Source: Dyella choica (GTDB taxonomy: Bacteria; Pseudomonadota; Gammaproteobacteria; Xanthomonadales; Rhodanobacteraceae). Taken from it: a stretch of 64,000 nt of DNA. The stretch is taken from the NCBI RefSeq assembly GCF_003977665.1, contig NZ_RYYV01000003.1, forward strand, positions 62,001-126,000, read 5' to 3'. Of the stretch, positions 54,430 through 61,900 are shown in pieces. How positions within the stretch are numbered: position 1 is the first letter of the stretch; each line of letters starts with the position of its first letter. The notes under the pieces are model-generated. The model was not told the DNA's origin. It searched no databases and saw only the letters and a program-made list of their open reading frames with translations. The translations under genes and the position numbers were made by a program.

Positions 54430-56562
54430 TTACGGCGCCGCCGGCGCCCCCGCGCCGCAATACTTCTCCAGCAATTGCCGCTGGACATCGTGTGTAGCCT
54501 GCCCATCGAGCGGATGCAATCGCGAGTAGTTGCCGTCCGTGTTCAGTTCCCAGGTGGTGGTGGTGTCGGCGACGTAGAGATCCAGCTCCTTGCGGATACG
54601 CTGGCGCAGTTTCCGGTCCTCGATCGGAAAACCGGTTTCGACGCGGCGGTCCAGGTTGCGTTCCATCATGTCCGCGCTAGCCAGATACATGCGTTCGTCA
54701 CCGTCATTGGCGAACCAGTACACGCGGCTGTGCTCAAGGAAGCGACCGACGATCGAGCGAACGCGGACGTTTTGCGAAACGCCCGCAATGCCCGGCCGCA
54801 GGCAGCACATGCCGCGTACCAGCAGATCCACCTTTACGCCGGCTATGCTGGCCTTGTACAGCGCACGGATCATCTTCGCATCGGTGAGCGCATTGATCTT
54901 GATGATCATGTGCGCAGGTTTGCCGGCTTCCGCGTGGGCGGTTTCGCGCGCGATCAGGTCCAGCAGCGACTTCTTCAGCGTGAATGGCGCATGCAGCAGC
55001 TTCTTCATCTTCAACAGCTTGCCCATGCCGGTGAGCTGGCTGAAGAGCTTGTGCACGTCCTCGCACAGCGCCACGTCGGAAGTGAGCAGGCTGTAGTCGG
55101 TGTACAGGCGCGCATTGCCGCTGTGGTAGTTGCCGGTGCCCAGGTGCGCATAGCGCTGCAGCTTCTGGCCTTCGCGGCGCTGGATCAGCATCATCTTGGC
55201 GTGCGTTTTCACGTCGACCACGCCGTAGATCACCACTGCGCCGGCTTGCTGCAGGCGCTGCGCCAGGCTCAAGTTGGATTCTTCATCGAAGCGCGCGCGA
55301 AGTTCCACCACCGTGATCACTTCCTTGCCGGCGCGCGCGGCTTCCACCAGGGCATCCACGATTTCCGAGTTGGCGCCGGTGCGGTATAGCGTCTGCTCGA
55401 TGGTGAGCACGTCCGGGTCCTTCGCGGCCTGGCGCAGCAGATCCACCACTGGCGCAAAGGATTCAAAGGGATGCAGCAGCAGTACGTCCTGCTTGCTGAT
55501 CACCTGGAACAGGTCCTCGGCTTTCTTCAGCGCCTTGGGGATCGCCGGCACGAAGGGCGGATACTGCAGTTGCGGGCTTTGGCTGCGGTTGATGATGCCG
55601 AACAGGCGGGTGAGGTTCACCGGGCCGTTGACTTCATACAGCTCCACCTCGGTCAGGCCGAACTGCTTGAGCAGGTAGTCGGTGAGTTTCTTCGGGCAGT
55701 TGTCCGCCACTTCCAGGCGCACGGCGTCGCCGAAGCGGCGTGAGAACAGCTCGCCGCGCAGCGCGCGGGCGAGGTCGTCCATTTCTTCCGGGTCGATGGT
55801 GAGGTCGGCGTTGCGCGTAAGGCGGAATTGATAGCAGCCGAGCACTTCCATGCCGGGGAACAGCTCTTCCGCGTGCGCGTGGATGATCGATGACAGCAGC
55901 ACGTAATTTTCACCGCCTTCGCAAACTTCCTCCGGCAGGCGCATGATGCGTGGAAGCACGCGCGGTGCTGGCAGGATAGCCAGGCCCGAATCACGCCCGA
56001 ACGCGTCCACGCCTTCCAGTTCGACGATGAAGTTGAGGCTTTTGTTGACCAGCAGGGGAAACGGATGGGTGGGGTCGAGGCCGATCGGCGTCATCATCGG
56101 CGCCACTTCCTGACGGAAGTAGCGTTGGACCCAGCGTTTCTGCGCCGGCGACCAGTTCTCGCGGCGTACGATGCGAATGCCATGGCGATCCAGGTCCGGC
56201 AGCAGGCGCTCGTTGAGGATCGCGTACTGGCGCGCAATCTGGCGATGCGCGATCTCGCTGATCTCGTTCAGCGCCTGCCTGGGCGGCATGCCGTCTGGCC
56301 CTACGATCTCATGCCCGAAGGCGAGCTGGCTTTTCAGGCCCGCCACACGGATCTCGAAGAATTCATCCATGTTGCTGGAAAAGATCAGCAGAAACTTCAG
56401 TCGTTCCAGCAGCGGTGTACGCTCGTCCAGCGCCTGCTCCAGCACGCGATTGTTGAATTGCAACTGCGACAGTTCACGATGGATGTAATGCGCTTTGTCG
56501 TTGAGGTCGACCGCCGGCGCGGCTTCTGCGGTTTCCGTGGTGGGCAGGATGGCTGCGGACAT
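54430..56562 (-). CDS. ppk: Polyphosphate kinase 1
   Basis: Builds and breaks polyphosphate using ATP; membrane-associated, 710 residues, normal length. The N-terminal region has [19 protein letters not shown] and [15 protein letters not shown]. The phosphorylated His is in [10 protein letters not shown] (about residue 452), with the second essential His in [11 protein letters not shown] (about 609); both match E. coli H435 and H592 by context. [17 protein letters not shown] is also diagnostic. The ATG at 56562 has a GAGGA site 4-5 bases upstream and is preferred over the ORF start at 56673. No ppx gene is adjacent. Confidence 0.96.
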   Translation of the reverse strand: MSAAILPTTETAEAAPAVDLNDKAHYIHRELSQLQFNNRVLEQALDERTPLLERLKFLLIFSSNMDEFFEIRVAGLKSQLAFGHEIVGPDGMPPRQALNEISEIAHRQIARQYAILNERLLPDLDRHGIRIVRRENWSPAQKRWVQRYFRQEVAPMMTPIGLDPTHPFPLLVNKSLNFIVELEGVDAFGRDSGLAILPAPRVLPRIMRLPEEVCEGGENYVLLSSIIHAHAEELFPGMEVLGCYQFRLTRNADLTIDPEEMDDLARALRGELFSRRFGDAVRLEVADNCPKKLTDYLLKQFGLTEVELYEVNGPVNLTRLFGIINRSQSPQLQYPPFVPAIPKALKKAEDLFQVISKQDVLLLHPFESFAPVVDLLRQAAKDPDVLTIEQTLYRTGANSEIVDALVEAARAGKEVITVVELRARFDEESNLSLAQRLQQAGAVVIYGVVDVKTHAKMMLIQRREGQKLQRYAHLGTGNYHSGNARLYTDYSLLTSDVALCEDVHKLFSQLTGMGKLLKMKKLLHAPFTLKKSLLDLIARETAHAEAGKPAHMIIKINALTDAKMIRALYKASIAGVKVDLLVRGMCCLRPGIAGVSQNVRVRSIVGRFLEHSRVYWFANDGDERMYLASADMMERNLDRRVETGFPIEDRKLRQRIRKELDLYVADTTTTWELNTDGNYSRLHPLDGQATHDVQRQLLEKYCGAGAPAAP

Positions 56563-56707
56563 GGTGTCCTCGGTAGGGGGGTTGCTGATCGGGCGATGCA
56601 TTGATTTCGTGACGGGTACGTAGCGCCTTCCAGCATGCCACGGGTTTGCCATGGTGCGGGGCCGCGTTGACATGGTTATGACATACGTCGCGCAAAAAAG
56701 CAGGCAG

Positions 56708-57493
56708 TCAGGAAGTGCTGCCTGCGATCAGGTAATGACTGGGCGTAGCCCCGAGCGTACGCCGGAACGCCGCGGTGAAGGCGCTGGTACTGCTGTAGCC
56801 GAGCTCCATCGCCACATGCGTCACGGACTGCCCGCGCCCCAGGCGCACCAGGGCCGCCATCAGGCAGGCCTGCTGGCGCCAGGCGCTGAAGCTCATGCCG
56901 GTCTGCTCGCGGAACAGGCGGGTAAAGCTGCGGCGGCTCATGTCGGCCCTGCGGGCCATGCTGTCGATATCGACGTCCAGCGAGGGCGATTCCAGCAATG
57001 ACCGGCACAAGGCGGCCAGCTTGGAGTCCTGCGGCAAGGGTGTGTTTAAGGGCAGGGCCGGCATGCGGGCGATTTCCTGCACCAGCAGGCGCATCAGGTA
57101 GTCGTCGCGAGTGCCAAGCGTATATTCGGCAGGCAGATCCACCGCTTCGGACAGCAGCGCGTGCAACAACGGCGATACGCTGATGACCGTGCAGTGCTCG
57201 GGGAGGTCGGCCTGTGCGGCGACTTCGGGCAGTACGTAGGCGCTGCGCGTGCTGGTAAGACCGCCCATATGCACGGCATGGATGATGCCGGCGGGAATCC
57301 ACAGTGCACGGTAGGGCGGCACCACCCAGCTACCCTCGCTGGTCATGACGGTGAGCACGCCGGTGACGGCATACAGACATTGCCCGCGTTTGTGGCGGTG
57401 GCCGGGCAGGACCAGGCCGGCCGGGTAGTCGTTGCCGGTGGCAACAACGTCGCGGGGTATGTCCTCGTAGCCGATGACCCGGGTATTTCTCAT
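56708..57493 (-). CDS. AraC-family transcriptional regulator
   Basis: A 261-residue regulator with an N-terminal cupin-like ligand domain ([19 protein letters not shown] and [18 protein letters not shown]) and a C-terminal pair of helix-turn-helix motifs ([22 protein letters not shown] and [21 protein letters not shown]). The layout matches the short cupin-type AraC proteins such as NimR. It lies opposite a fosmidomycin-type exporter, 119 bases away, and probably controls it. The conserved cupin His pair suggests binding of a small aromatic or imidazole-like ligand, but that is inference. Confidence 0.92.
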   Translation of the reverse strand: MRNTRVIGYEDIPRDVVATGNDYPAGLVLPGHRHKRGQCLYAVTGVLTVMTSEGSWVVPPYRALWIPAGIIHAVHMGGLTSTRSAYVLPEVAAQADLPEHCTVISVSPLLHALLSEAVDLPAEYTLGTRDDYLMRLLVQEIARMPALPLNTPLPQDSKLAALCRSLLESPSLDVDIDSMARRADMSRRSFTRLFREQTGMSFSAWRQQACLMAALVRLGRGQSVTHVAMELGYSSTSAFTAAFRRTLGATPSHYLIAGSTS

Positions 57494-57612
57494 GACTGGC
57501 CCAATTTCGATAGAAGTTGACCCGATAGTGTATGCAGGCCGACCCCTGGCTACCTTAACGTATCGCCTACAGCCTGGCGCTCAGTCCAACCTATCCCCAA
57601 CCTCGAGGGACC

Positions 57613-58824
57613 ATGCAGAACTCCACCGAATCGGTTTCGCTGCCGTCGACAGCGCCACGCACGGATTACACCATCCTGGGCGCGATCAGCTTTTCGCACC
57701 TGCTCAACGACATGATCCAGTCGTTGATACTTGCGATCTATCCGCTGCTGAAAAGCGGTTTCCAGCTCAGCTTTGCGCAGGTGGGCCTGATCACGCTCAC
57801 CTACCAGGTGACGGCTTCGCTGCTGCAGCCGCTGGTCGGCATGGTGACCGATCGCAAGCCGATGCCTTATTCCCTGACGGTCGGCATGGGCTCCAGCCTG
57901 TGCGGTTTGCTGTTGCTGGCGATCGCGCCGAATTTCCCCGTGCTGTTGCTGGCGGCTGCACTGGTGGGAACGGGTTCTTCCGTGTTCCATCCGGAATCCT
58001 CGCGCGTAGCGCGCCTGGCCTCAGGCGGGCAGCACGGCCTGGCGCAGTCGTTGTTCCAGGTGGGCGGTAATACCGGGGCGTCGCTGGGGCCGCTGCTGGC
58101 GGCGTGGATCATCGTGCCGCATGGGCGCGGCAGCATCGCCTGGTTTTCGCTGGCCGCGCTGTTGGCGATGGTGGTGCTATTGCAGGTGGGGCGCTGGTAC
58201 CAATTGCATCACGTCAGCCGCAGCCAAACGGTGCGCCATGTGGCTGGCGAAGCGCTGAGCCGCAGCAAGGTGATCGCGTGCCTGCTGATCCTGGGCCTGC
58301 TGATCTTCTCCAAGTATTTCTATCTCGCCAGCATCAGCAGCTACTTCACGTTCTACCTGATGCATAACTTCGGCCTGTCGGTGCAGGCCGCGCAGATGCA
58401 TCTGTTCGTGTTTCTGTTCGCTGTGGCGGCGGGTTCCTTGATCGGCGGCCCGGTGGGTGACCGGATCGGACGCAAGTGGGTGATCTGGGTGTCGATCCTC
58501 GGCGTGGCGCCGTTCACCCTGGCCCTGCCGCACGCCAACCTGTTCTGGACCGGCGTGCTGTCCGTGTTGATCGGCCTGATTCTGTCGTCCGCGTTCTCGG
58601 CGATCCTGGTTTATGCGCAGGAGCTGATTCCGGGGCGCGTGGGCATGGTCTCCGGCCTGTTCTTCGGCTTGGCCTTTGGCATGGCCGGCATTGGCGCCGC
58701 GGTGCTTGGGCGGGTAGCGGATGCGCACGGCATCGGCTACGTGTATTCGTTGTGTGCGTATTTGCCGCTGATAGGCGTGCTGGCCGTGTTTTTGCCGGAT
58801 TTGGAAAAGCGTCAGCGCGTGTGA
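57613..58824 (+). CDS. fsr: MFS exporter, fosmidomycin-resistance (Fsr) type
   Basis: Inner-membrane proton antiporter of 403 residues with about twelve helices. DYTILGAISFSHLLNDMIQSL at the start and HPESSRVARLASGGQHGLAQSLFQVGGN in the middle are the Fsr hallmarks. In E. coli it exports fosmidomycin when overproduced; the natural substrate is uncertain. It is divergent from an AraC regulator and ends at a hairpin shared with the convergent ABC transporter gene. Confidence 0.9.
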   Translation: MQNSTESVSLPSTAPRTDYTILGAISFSHLLNDMIQSLILAIYPLLKSGFQLSFAQVGLITLTYQVTASLLQPLVGMVTDRKPMPYSLTVGMGSSLCGLLLLAIAPNFPVLLLAAALVGTGSSVFHPESSRVARLASGGQHGLAQSLFQVGGNTGASLGPLLAAWIIVPHGRGSIAWFSLAALLAMVVLLQVGRWYQLHHVSRSQTVRHVAGEALSRSKVIACLLILGLLIFSKYFYLASISSYFTFYLMHNFGLSVQAAQMHLFVFLFAVAAGSLIGGPVGDRIGRKWVIWVSILGVAPFTLALPHANLFWTGVLSVLIGLILSSAFSAILVYAQELIPGRVGMVSGLFFGLAFGMAGIGAAVLGRVADAHGIGYVYSLCAYLPLIGVLAVFLPDLEKRQRV

Positions 58825-58836
58825 GTACGCTGTTAG

Positions 58837-58864
58837 GGAAACTCTGAATAGGTTCAGAGTTTCC
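58837..58864. terminator. Bidirectional hairpin terminator
   Basis: Perfect 12-base arms GGAAACTCTGAA / TTCAGAGTTTCC around TAGG, between the ends of the convergent Fsr and ABC transporter genes. It abuts the ABC stop codon at 58865. The T run is short. Confidence 0.75.
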
Positions 58865-60646
58865 TTAGGCAAGCGCCTTGGCTGATGCCAGAATCTGGCC
58901 ATAAGTTCCCTCTCGGACGATCCTGCCGCCGTCCAGCTCGAAGATCAGATCGCAGTAGCGCAACGACTGGGTTCGATGCGCGACGACGAGTATGGTGCGG
59001 TCGCCTCGCAACGTGTTGAGCATCTCGACGATCGCGCTCTCGGCGGCAACGTCAAGCGCGCTCGTCGCTTCATCCATGATCAACACCGAAGCCTCACGAT
59101 ACAGCGCTCGCGCAATGGCTAGCCGTTGTCGCTGCCCGCCGCTCAAACGGCTGCCGCGCTCGCCGAGCCGTTCGTGAAGGCCGTTGGGAAAGGCGGCCAC
59201 GCACTCCTCCAGGCTGGCCTGCCGCACCGCCGTTTCCACCCGCTCGATGTCGATTTGCTCGGTGGGGACGCCCAGGGCGATGTTCTGAGCAAACGTTGCG
59301 TCGAGCAGGAATGCTTGCTGCGGAACATAGGCGATGGTGGAGCGCCACGCGTTCCAATTCGTGTTATCAAGGGTCACTCCGTCGACCTCGATGCATCCCG
59401 ATTGCGGCGAGAGCAATCCACTGACCAGATCGAGCAGGGTCGTCTTGCCGGAACCGTTGCGCCCAATGAAACCTACTACCGAGCCTGCGGGAATGGCGAG
59501 CGAGACATTCAAGAGTGCCGCGGGACAGTCCGCTGCATAGTGAAAGCACACCTCGCGCAAGCTTATTTCCTTGCGTGGCCTGCCGTGCCACATTGCCAGG
59601 TCCGTTTCGCTGGGAGCCGGCGTCTCCTCCGGCGGGAAGCGGGGCATGTCGGCGTTGATGCTGACGAATGCGGGGTGATCGGCGCGAATCTTTACCACGG
59701 AGGTAAATGCCTGGTGCAGCAACGGCAGCAGTCGATAGGCGGCAAACCCGACGAAGCTCAATTGCGCTACCCACGGGCCGGCGGCACCGGTGCGGCTGCG
59801 GAAATATAGGGCGACGCCAACGAGGCAAACAACAGTCACGCATTCGAGGATATATCGCGGACTCTGCGAGACGGCAAAGATTCTAAATAACGCATGCGAG
59901 TATGCGCTGCATTGCCGGGCGAATCGCTGCACGAACAGCTCGCGGCCCTGCATCAACAGGATTTCCTTGATGGCACCCAAACTCTCATTGACGGTGGCGA
60001 CCCGCTCGGCGCCATAACGGCCCGCGGCTTCGCCGTTGCGCAGCAACTGCCCACGGGCGAAGGCGTAGATCACCGCATAGATCACGCCCAGCCCCGCAAA
60101 GATGGCCACGGCGACCGGGGCATTGAGCAACACAATGGATGCAACGACGCAGAGAACCGTTACCGCATTCGTGACCAGCAGGAGTCCTTGCTGCAGCAGC
60201 CCCGAGGTCACTCGCGCGGTCTCATGCAGTACCTTGGTGGCGAGCACCGAGCTGTTGTTGCGCAGATGAAACGCGTAGTCGCGTAGCAGGTATCCATGGA
60301 ACAGGCGAACGTAGAGCGTATCGCCGACCTGGTAAGCAAACCGATTGATCGCCAGCTGCCCGAACAGATTCACGACATTCGACAGCAGGACCATCCCGGC
60401 AAAGGCCACTCCCAAAGTGATCAGGAACGAGGTCTCGCTGCTGAACTGAAGGTGCCGGAAAATCCCTTGCAGGATCGCGTTGTGCCGGATGATGTCGGGA
60501 TTGGCGAGCGCGGTGAAGAAAGGAACGACGGAGGCGATGCCACCGACCGTGCAGATGGCCATCACTACCGACAGCAGTTGCAACCCGACCAGTCGCCACC
60601 GCTGACGATGATCGAGCTGGCGCCAAAGAGCGAGTACGGTTGACAT
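58865..60646 (-). CDS. ABC exporter with fused membrane and ATPase domains (PglK/lipid flippase-like)
   Basis: Homodimer-type exporter of 593 residues. Residues about 1-310 are six membrane helices; GGIASVVPFFTALANPDIIRHN near the start is characteristic of PglK-like flippases of lipid-linked glycans. The ATPase follows: Walker A GRNGSGKTTLLD, signature LSGGQRQRLAIARAL, Walker B VLIMDEATSALD and the switch His in VVAHRTQ. There is no C39 peptidase domain, so it does not cleave double-Gly leaders. It follows the glycosyltransferase by 7 bases. A lipid-linked sugar is the likeliest cargo. Confidence 0.88.
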   Translation of the reverse strand: MSTVLALWRQLDHRQRWRLVGLQLLSVVMAICTVGGIASVVPFFTALANPDIIRHNAILQGIFRHLQFSSETSFLITLGVAFAGMVLLSNVVNLFGQLAINRFAYQVGDTLYVRLFHGYLLRDYAFHLRNNSSVLATKVLHETARVTSGLLQQGLLLVTNAVTVLCVVASIVLLNAPVAVAIFAGLGVIYAVIYAFARGQLLRNGEAAGRYGAERVATVNESLGAIKEILLMQGRELFVQRFARQCSAYSHALFRIFAVSQSPRYILECVTVVCLVGVALYFRSRTGAAGPWVAQLSFVGFAAYRLLPLLHQAFTSVVKIRADHPAFVSINADMPRFPPEETPAPSETDLAMWHGRPRKEISLREVCFHYAADCPAALLNVSLAIPAGSVVGFIGRNGSGKTTLLDLVSGLLSPQSGCIEVDGVTLDNTNWNAWRSTIAYVPQQAFLLDATFAQNIALGVPTEQIDIERVETAVRQASLEECVAAFPNGLHERLGERGSRLSGGQRQRLAIARALYREASVLIMDEATSALDVAAESAIVEMLNTLRGDRTILVVAHRTQSLRYCDLIFELDGGRIVREGTYGQILASAKALA

Positions 60647-60653
60647 GGCGGGC

Positions 60654-61604
60654 TCAGGATTGCCGGGGCCTGAGCGCGTGACGCGCCCGGCGCAGGACGT
60701 TCTGCACGGATGTTGGAGCTAGTGCCCGCGCGGTCGCTTCGGCCGCGGTCAACCACCACTGACTGTAACGCCACGAGTAGTGCGGGCTCCCGAGCACGGT
60801 GGCGAGCGCGGATAGCTTGGATCCACGCACTGCCTGACTCCTCGCGAGGAACGCGGAAGCGATGGCGAGCCGCTTCCGCAAGATTGCCTGGGTGTGGGCA
60901 CCGGTAGCGTATCGACGGATCCTCTTGAGCGCCAGGACGACGTCGTGGCAGGCACTCACATCGTCACAGCAGTGCTCTGTGTGGCGTCGGATCATGACGA
61001 GCGGCTGATCGATACAGTCGGCCGCACCACGTAGCGCGAAACGCGCCGCAAGCTCGTAGTCGCTGCACCATCGCATCGACTCGTCATACGGGCCTACCTC
61101 ATCGAAGAAGTCTCGACGGACCACTACGCTCGACTGCACGATCGTCGTCTGAGCATTCATCAGGGCATCGATGATCCAGCCATCGGCCGCACTGAATTGC
61201 GGTGCCCTGGGCAGGGGGTTCAGTGATGCGTCCACCAAGCGGAATCCGGTGTAGCTCCACTTCCGGTCGCAGCTCGCACGCAGGGAGGTGATTTGTGTTT
61301 GCAACTTGGTCGGAACCCACACGTCATCGGTATCCAGAAAAGCGATGTATTCGCCGGACGCCTCACGTAGGCCGGCGTTGCGGACGGCCGAGACGTTACC
61401 GCAGTGCGGGAGTCGCAGCAGCCTGACGCGCGGTTGTTGCTGTTGCAGCTGGTGCATGTACGCGACGGTTTCGTCGTCGGAGCCGTCATCGGCAAGAATC
61501 AGCTCCCAATCCGGAAAGGTCTGCGCGAAGACCGAGTCGACCGCCTGACGCAGAAAGTGCAGGCGATTGAATATCGGCACGATGATGGAGACGGCAGGTC
61601 GCAT
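60654..61604 (-). CDS. Family 2 glycosyltransferase
   Basis: A 316-residue, inverting, GT-A-fold transferase. SIIVPIFNRLHFLRQAVDSVFAQ opens the nucleotide-binding half, ILADDGSDD supplies the first acidic pair and FLDTDDVW the metal-binding DXD. WCSDYELAARFALRG contains the probable catalytic acidic residue (ED-like). The C-terminal 100 residues are basic and helical and may touch the membrane. A GGAGA site sits 8 bases before the ATG at 61604. It is the middle gene of a peptide-ORF/GT2/ABC unit. The sugar and acceptor are unknown. Confidence 0.92.
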   Translation of the reverse strand: MRPAVSIIVPIFNRLHFLRQAVDSVFAQTFPDWELILADDGSDDETVAYMHQLQQQQPRVRLLRLPHCGNVSAVRNAGLREASGEYIAFLDTDDVWVPTKLQTQITSLRASCDRKWSYTGFRLVDASLNPLPRAPQFSAADGWIIDALMNAQTTIVQSSVVVRRDFFDEVGPYDESMRWCSDYELAARFALRGAADCIDQPLVMIRRHTEHCCDDVSACHDVVLALKRIRRYATGAHTQAILRKRLAIASAFLARSQAVRGSKLSALATVLGSPHYSWRYSQWWLTAAEATARALAPTSVQNVLRRARHALRPRQS

Positions 61605-61621
61605 GAGGTTCTCCGATCAGG

Positions 61622-61750
61622 CTAGTCGGAGGACTCGGGGGGCGAATATCGTGTCCCGGTGATTCCGCAGACACCCATAAATTTCCGCGCGTTGGCCGGC
61701 CTGCGGAAGGCCTGCGGATGCCCCTTTTTGAAAGCTTTGGTGGTATGCAT
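61622..61750 (-). CDS. 42-residue ORF heading the GT2-ABC operon (small peptide or decayed VapB-type antitoxin)
   Basis: A short frame with a full GGAGG site 7 bases before the ATG and a near-consensus promoter upstream; the glycosyltransferase starts 17 bases after its stop. The product begins MHTTKAFKKGHPQAFRRPA and ends SPPESSD. The first 25 residues are basic and align by eye with the opening of VapB/AbrB-type antitoxins (M-TxKxF-xxG-xxQA-xR-xPA pattern), but the Ser-Gln-Ala-Val core is altered and the protein stops at less than half length. No VapC toxin follows. It could be a remnant, a leader peptide, or a real small protein. Confidence 0.45.
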   Translation of the reverse strand: MHTTKAFKKGHPQAFRRPANARKFMGVCGITGTRYSPPESSD

Positions 61751-61776
61751 GACCTAACCTCCATAGCACGAAATGG

Positions 61777-61805
61777 AGTATACGTCGCGCAAAGATGTGC
61801 GTAAA
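61777..61805 (-). promoter_or_regulatory. Promoter of the small ORF-GT2-ABC unit
   Basis: Minus strand: TTTACG (61800-61805), a 17-base spacer and TATACT (61777-61782). Transcription would start near 61770, about 20 bases before the small ORF. This is the best promoter match in this part of the window. Confidence 0.75.
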
Positions 61806-61818
61806 TCTATGTATTTAC
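61801..61818. promoter_or_regulatory. AT-rich palindrome over the -35 box (possible operator)
   Basis: GTAAAT and ATTTAC arms separated by CTATGT, overlapping the -35 region of the promoter at 61777. The position suits a repressor or activator; AbrB/VapB proteins bind similar AT-rich palindromes, but this is only suggestive. Confidence 0.45.
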
Positions 61819-61861
61819 AGGGCAATTGGTCGTGTTTTTCGAGCTGGCCCTGGCTTTTATC

Positions 61862-61894
61862 GTCCATCCCGCTCCGCAAGGGAGCGGGATGGAC
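61862..61894 (-). terminator. Hairpin after the M16 peptidase gene
   Basis: Perfect 14-base arms GTCCATCCCGCTCC / GGAGCGGGATGGAC with a 5-base loop, 6 bases past the stop codon. It is followed by GATAAAAG with no T run, so termination may be partial. Confidence 0.7.
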
Positions 61895-61900
61895 TTGGGA

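Noticed and set aside
58865..61750. Lasso peptide or glycocin cluster around the 42-residue ORF
   Set aside because: No asparagine-synthase-like cyclase or leader peptidase is present. The peptide lacks a Gly-start core with Asp/Glu at position 7-9, and the ABC protein lacks a C39 domain. A CGITG string recalling the start of glutamine amidotransferases is too short to count.
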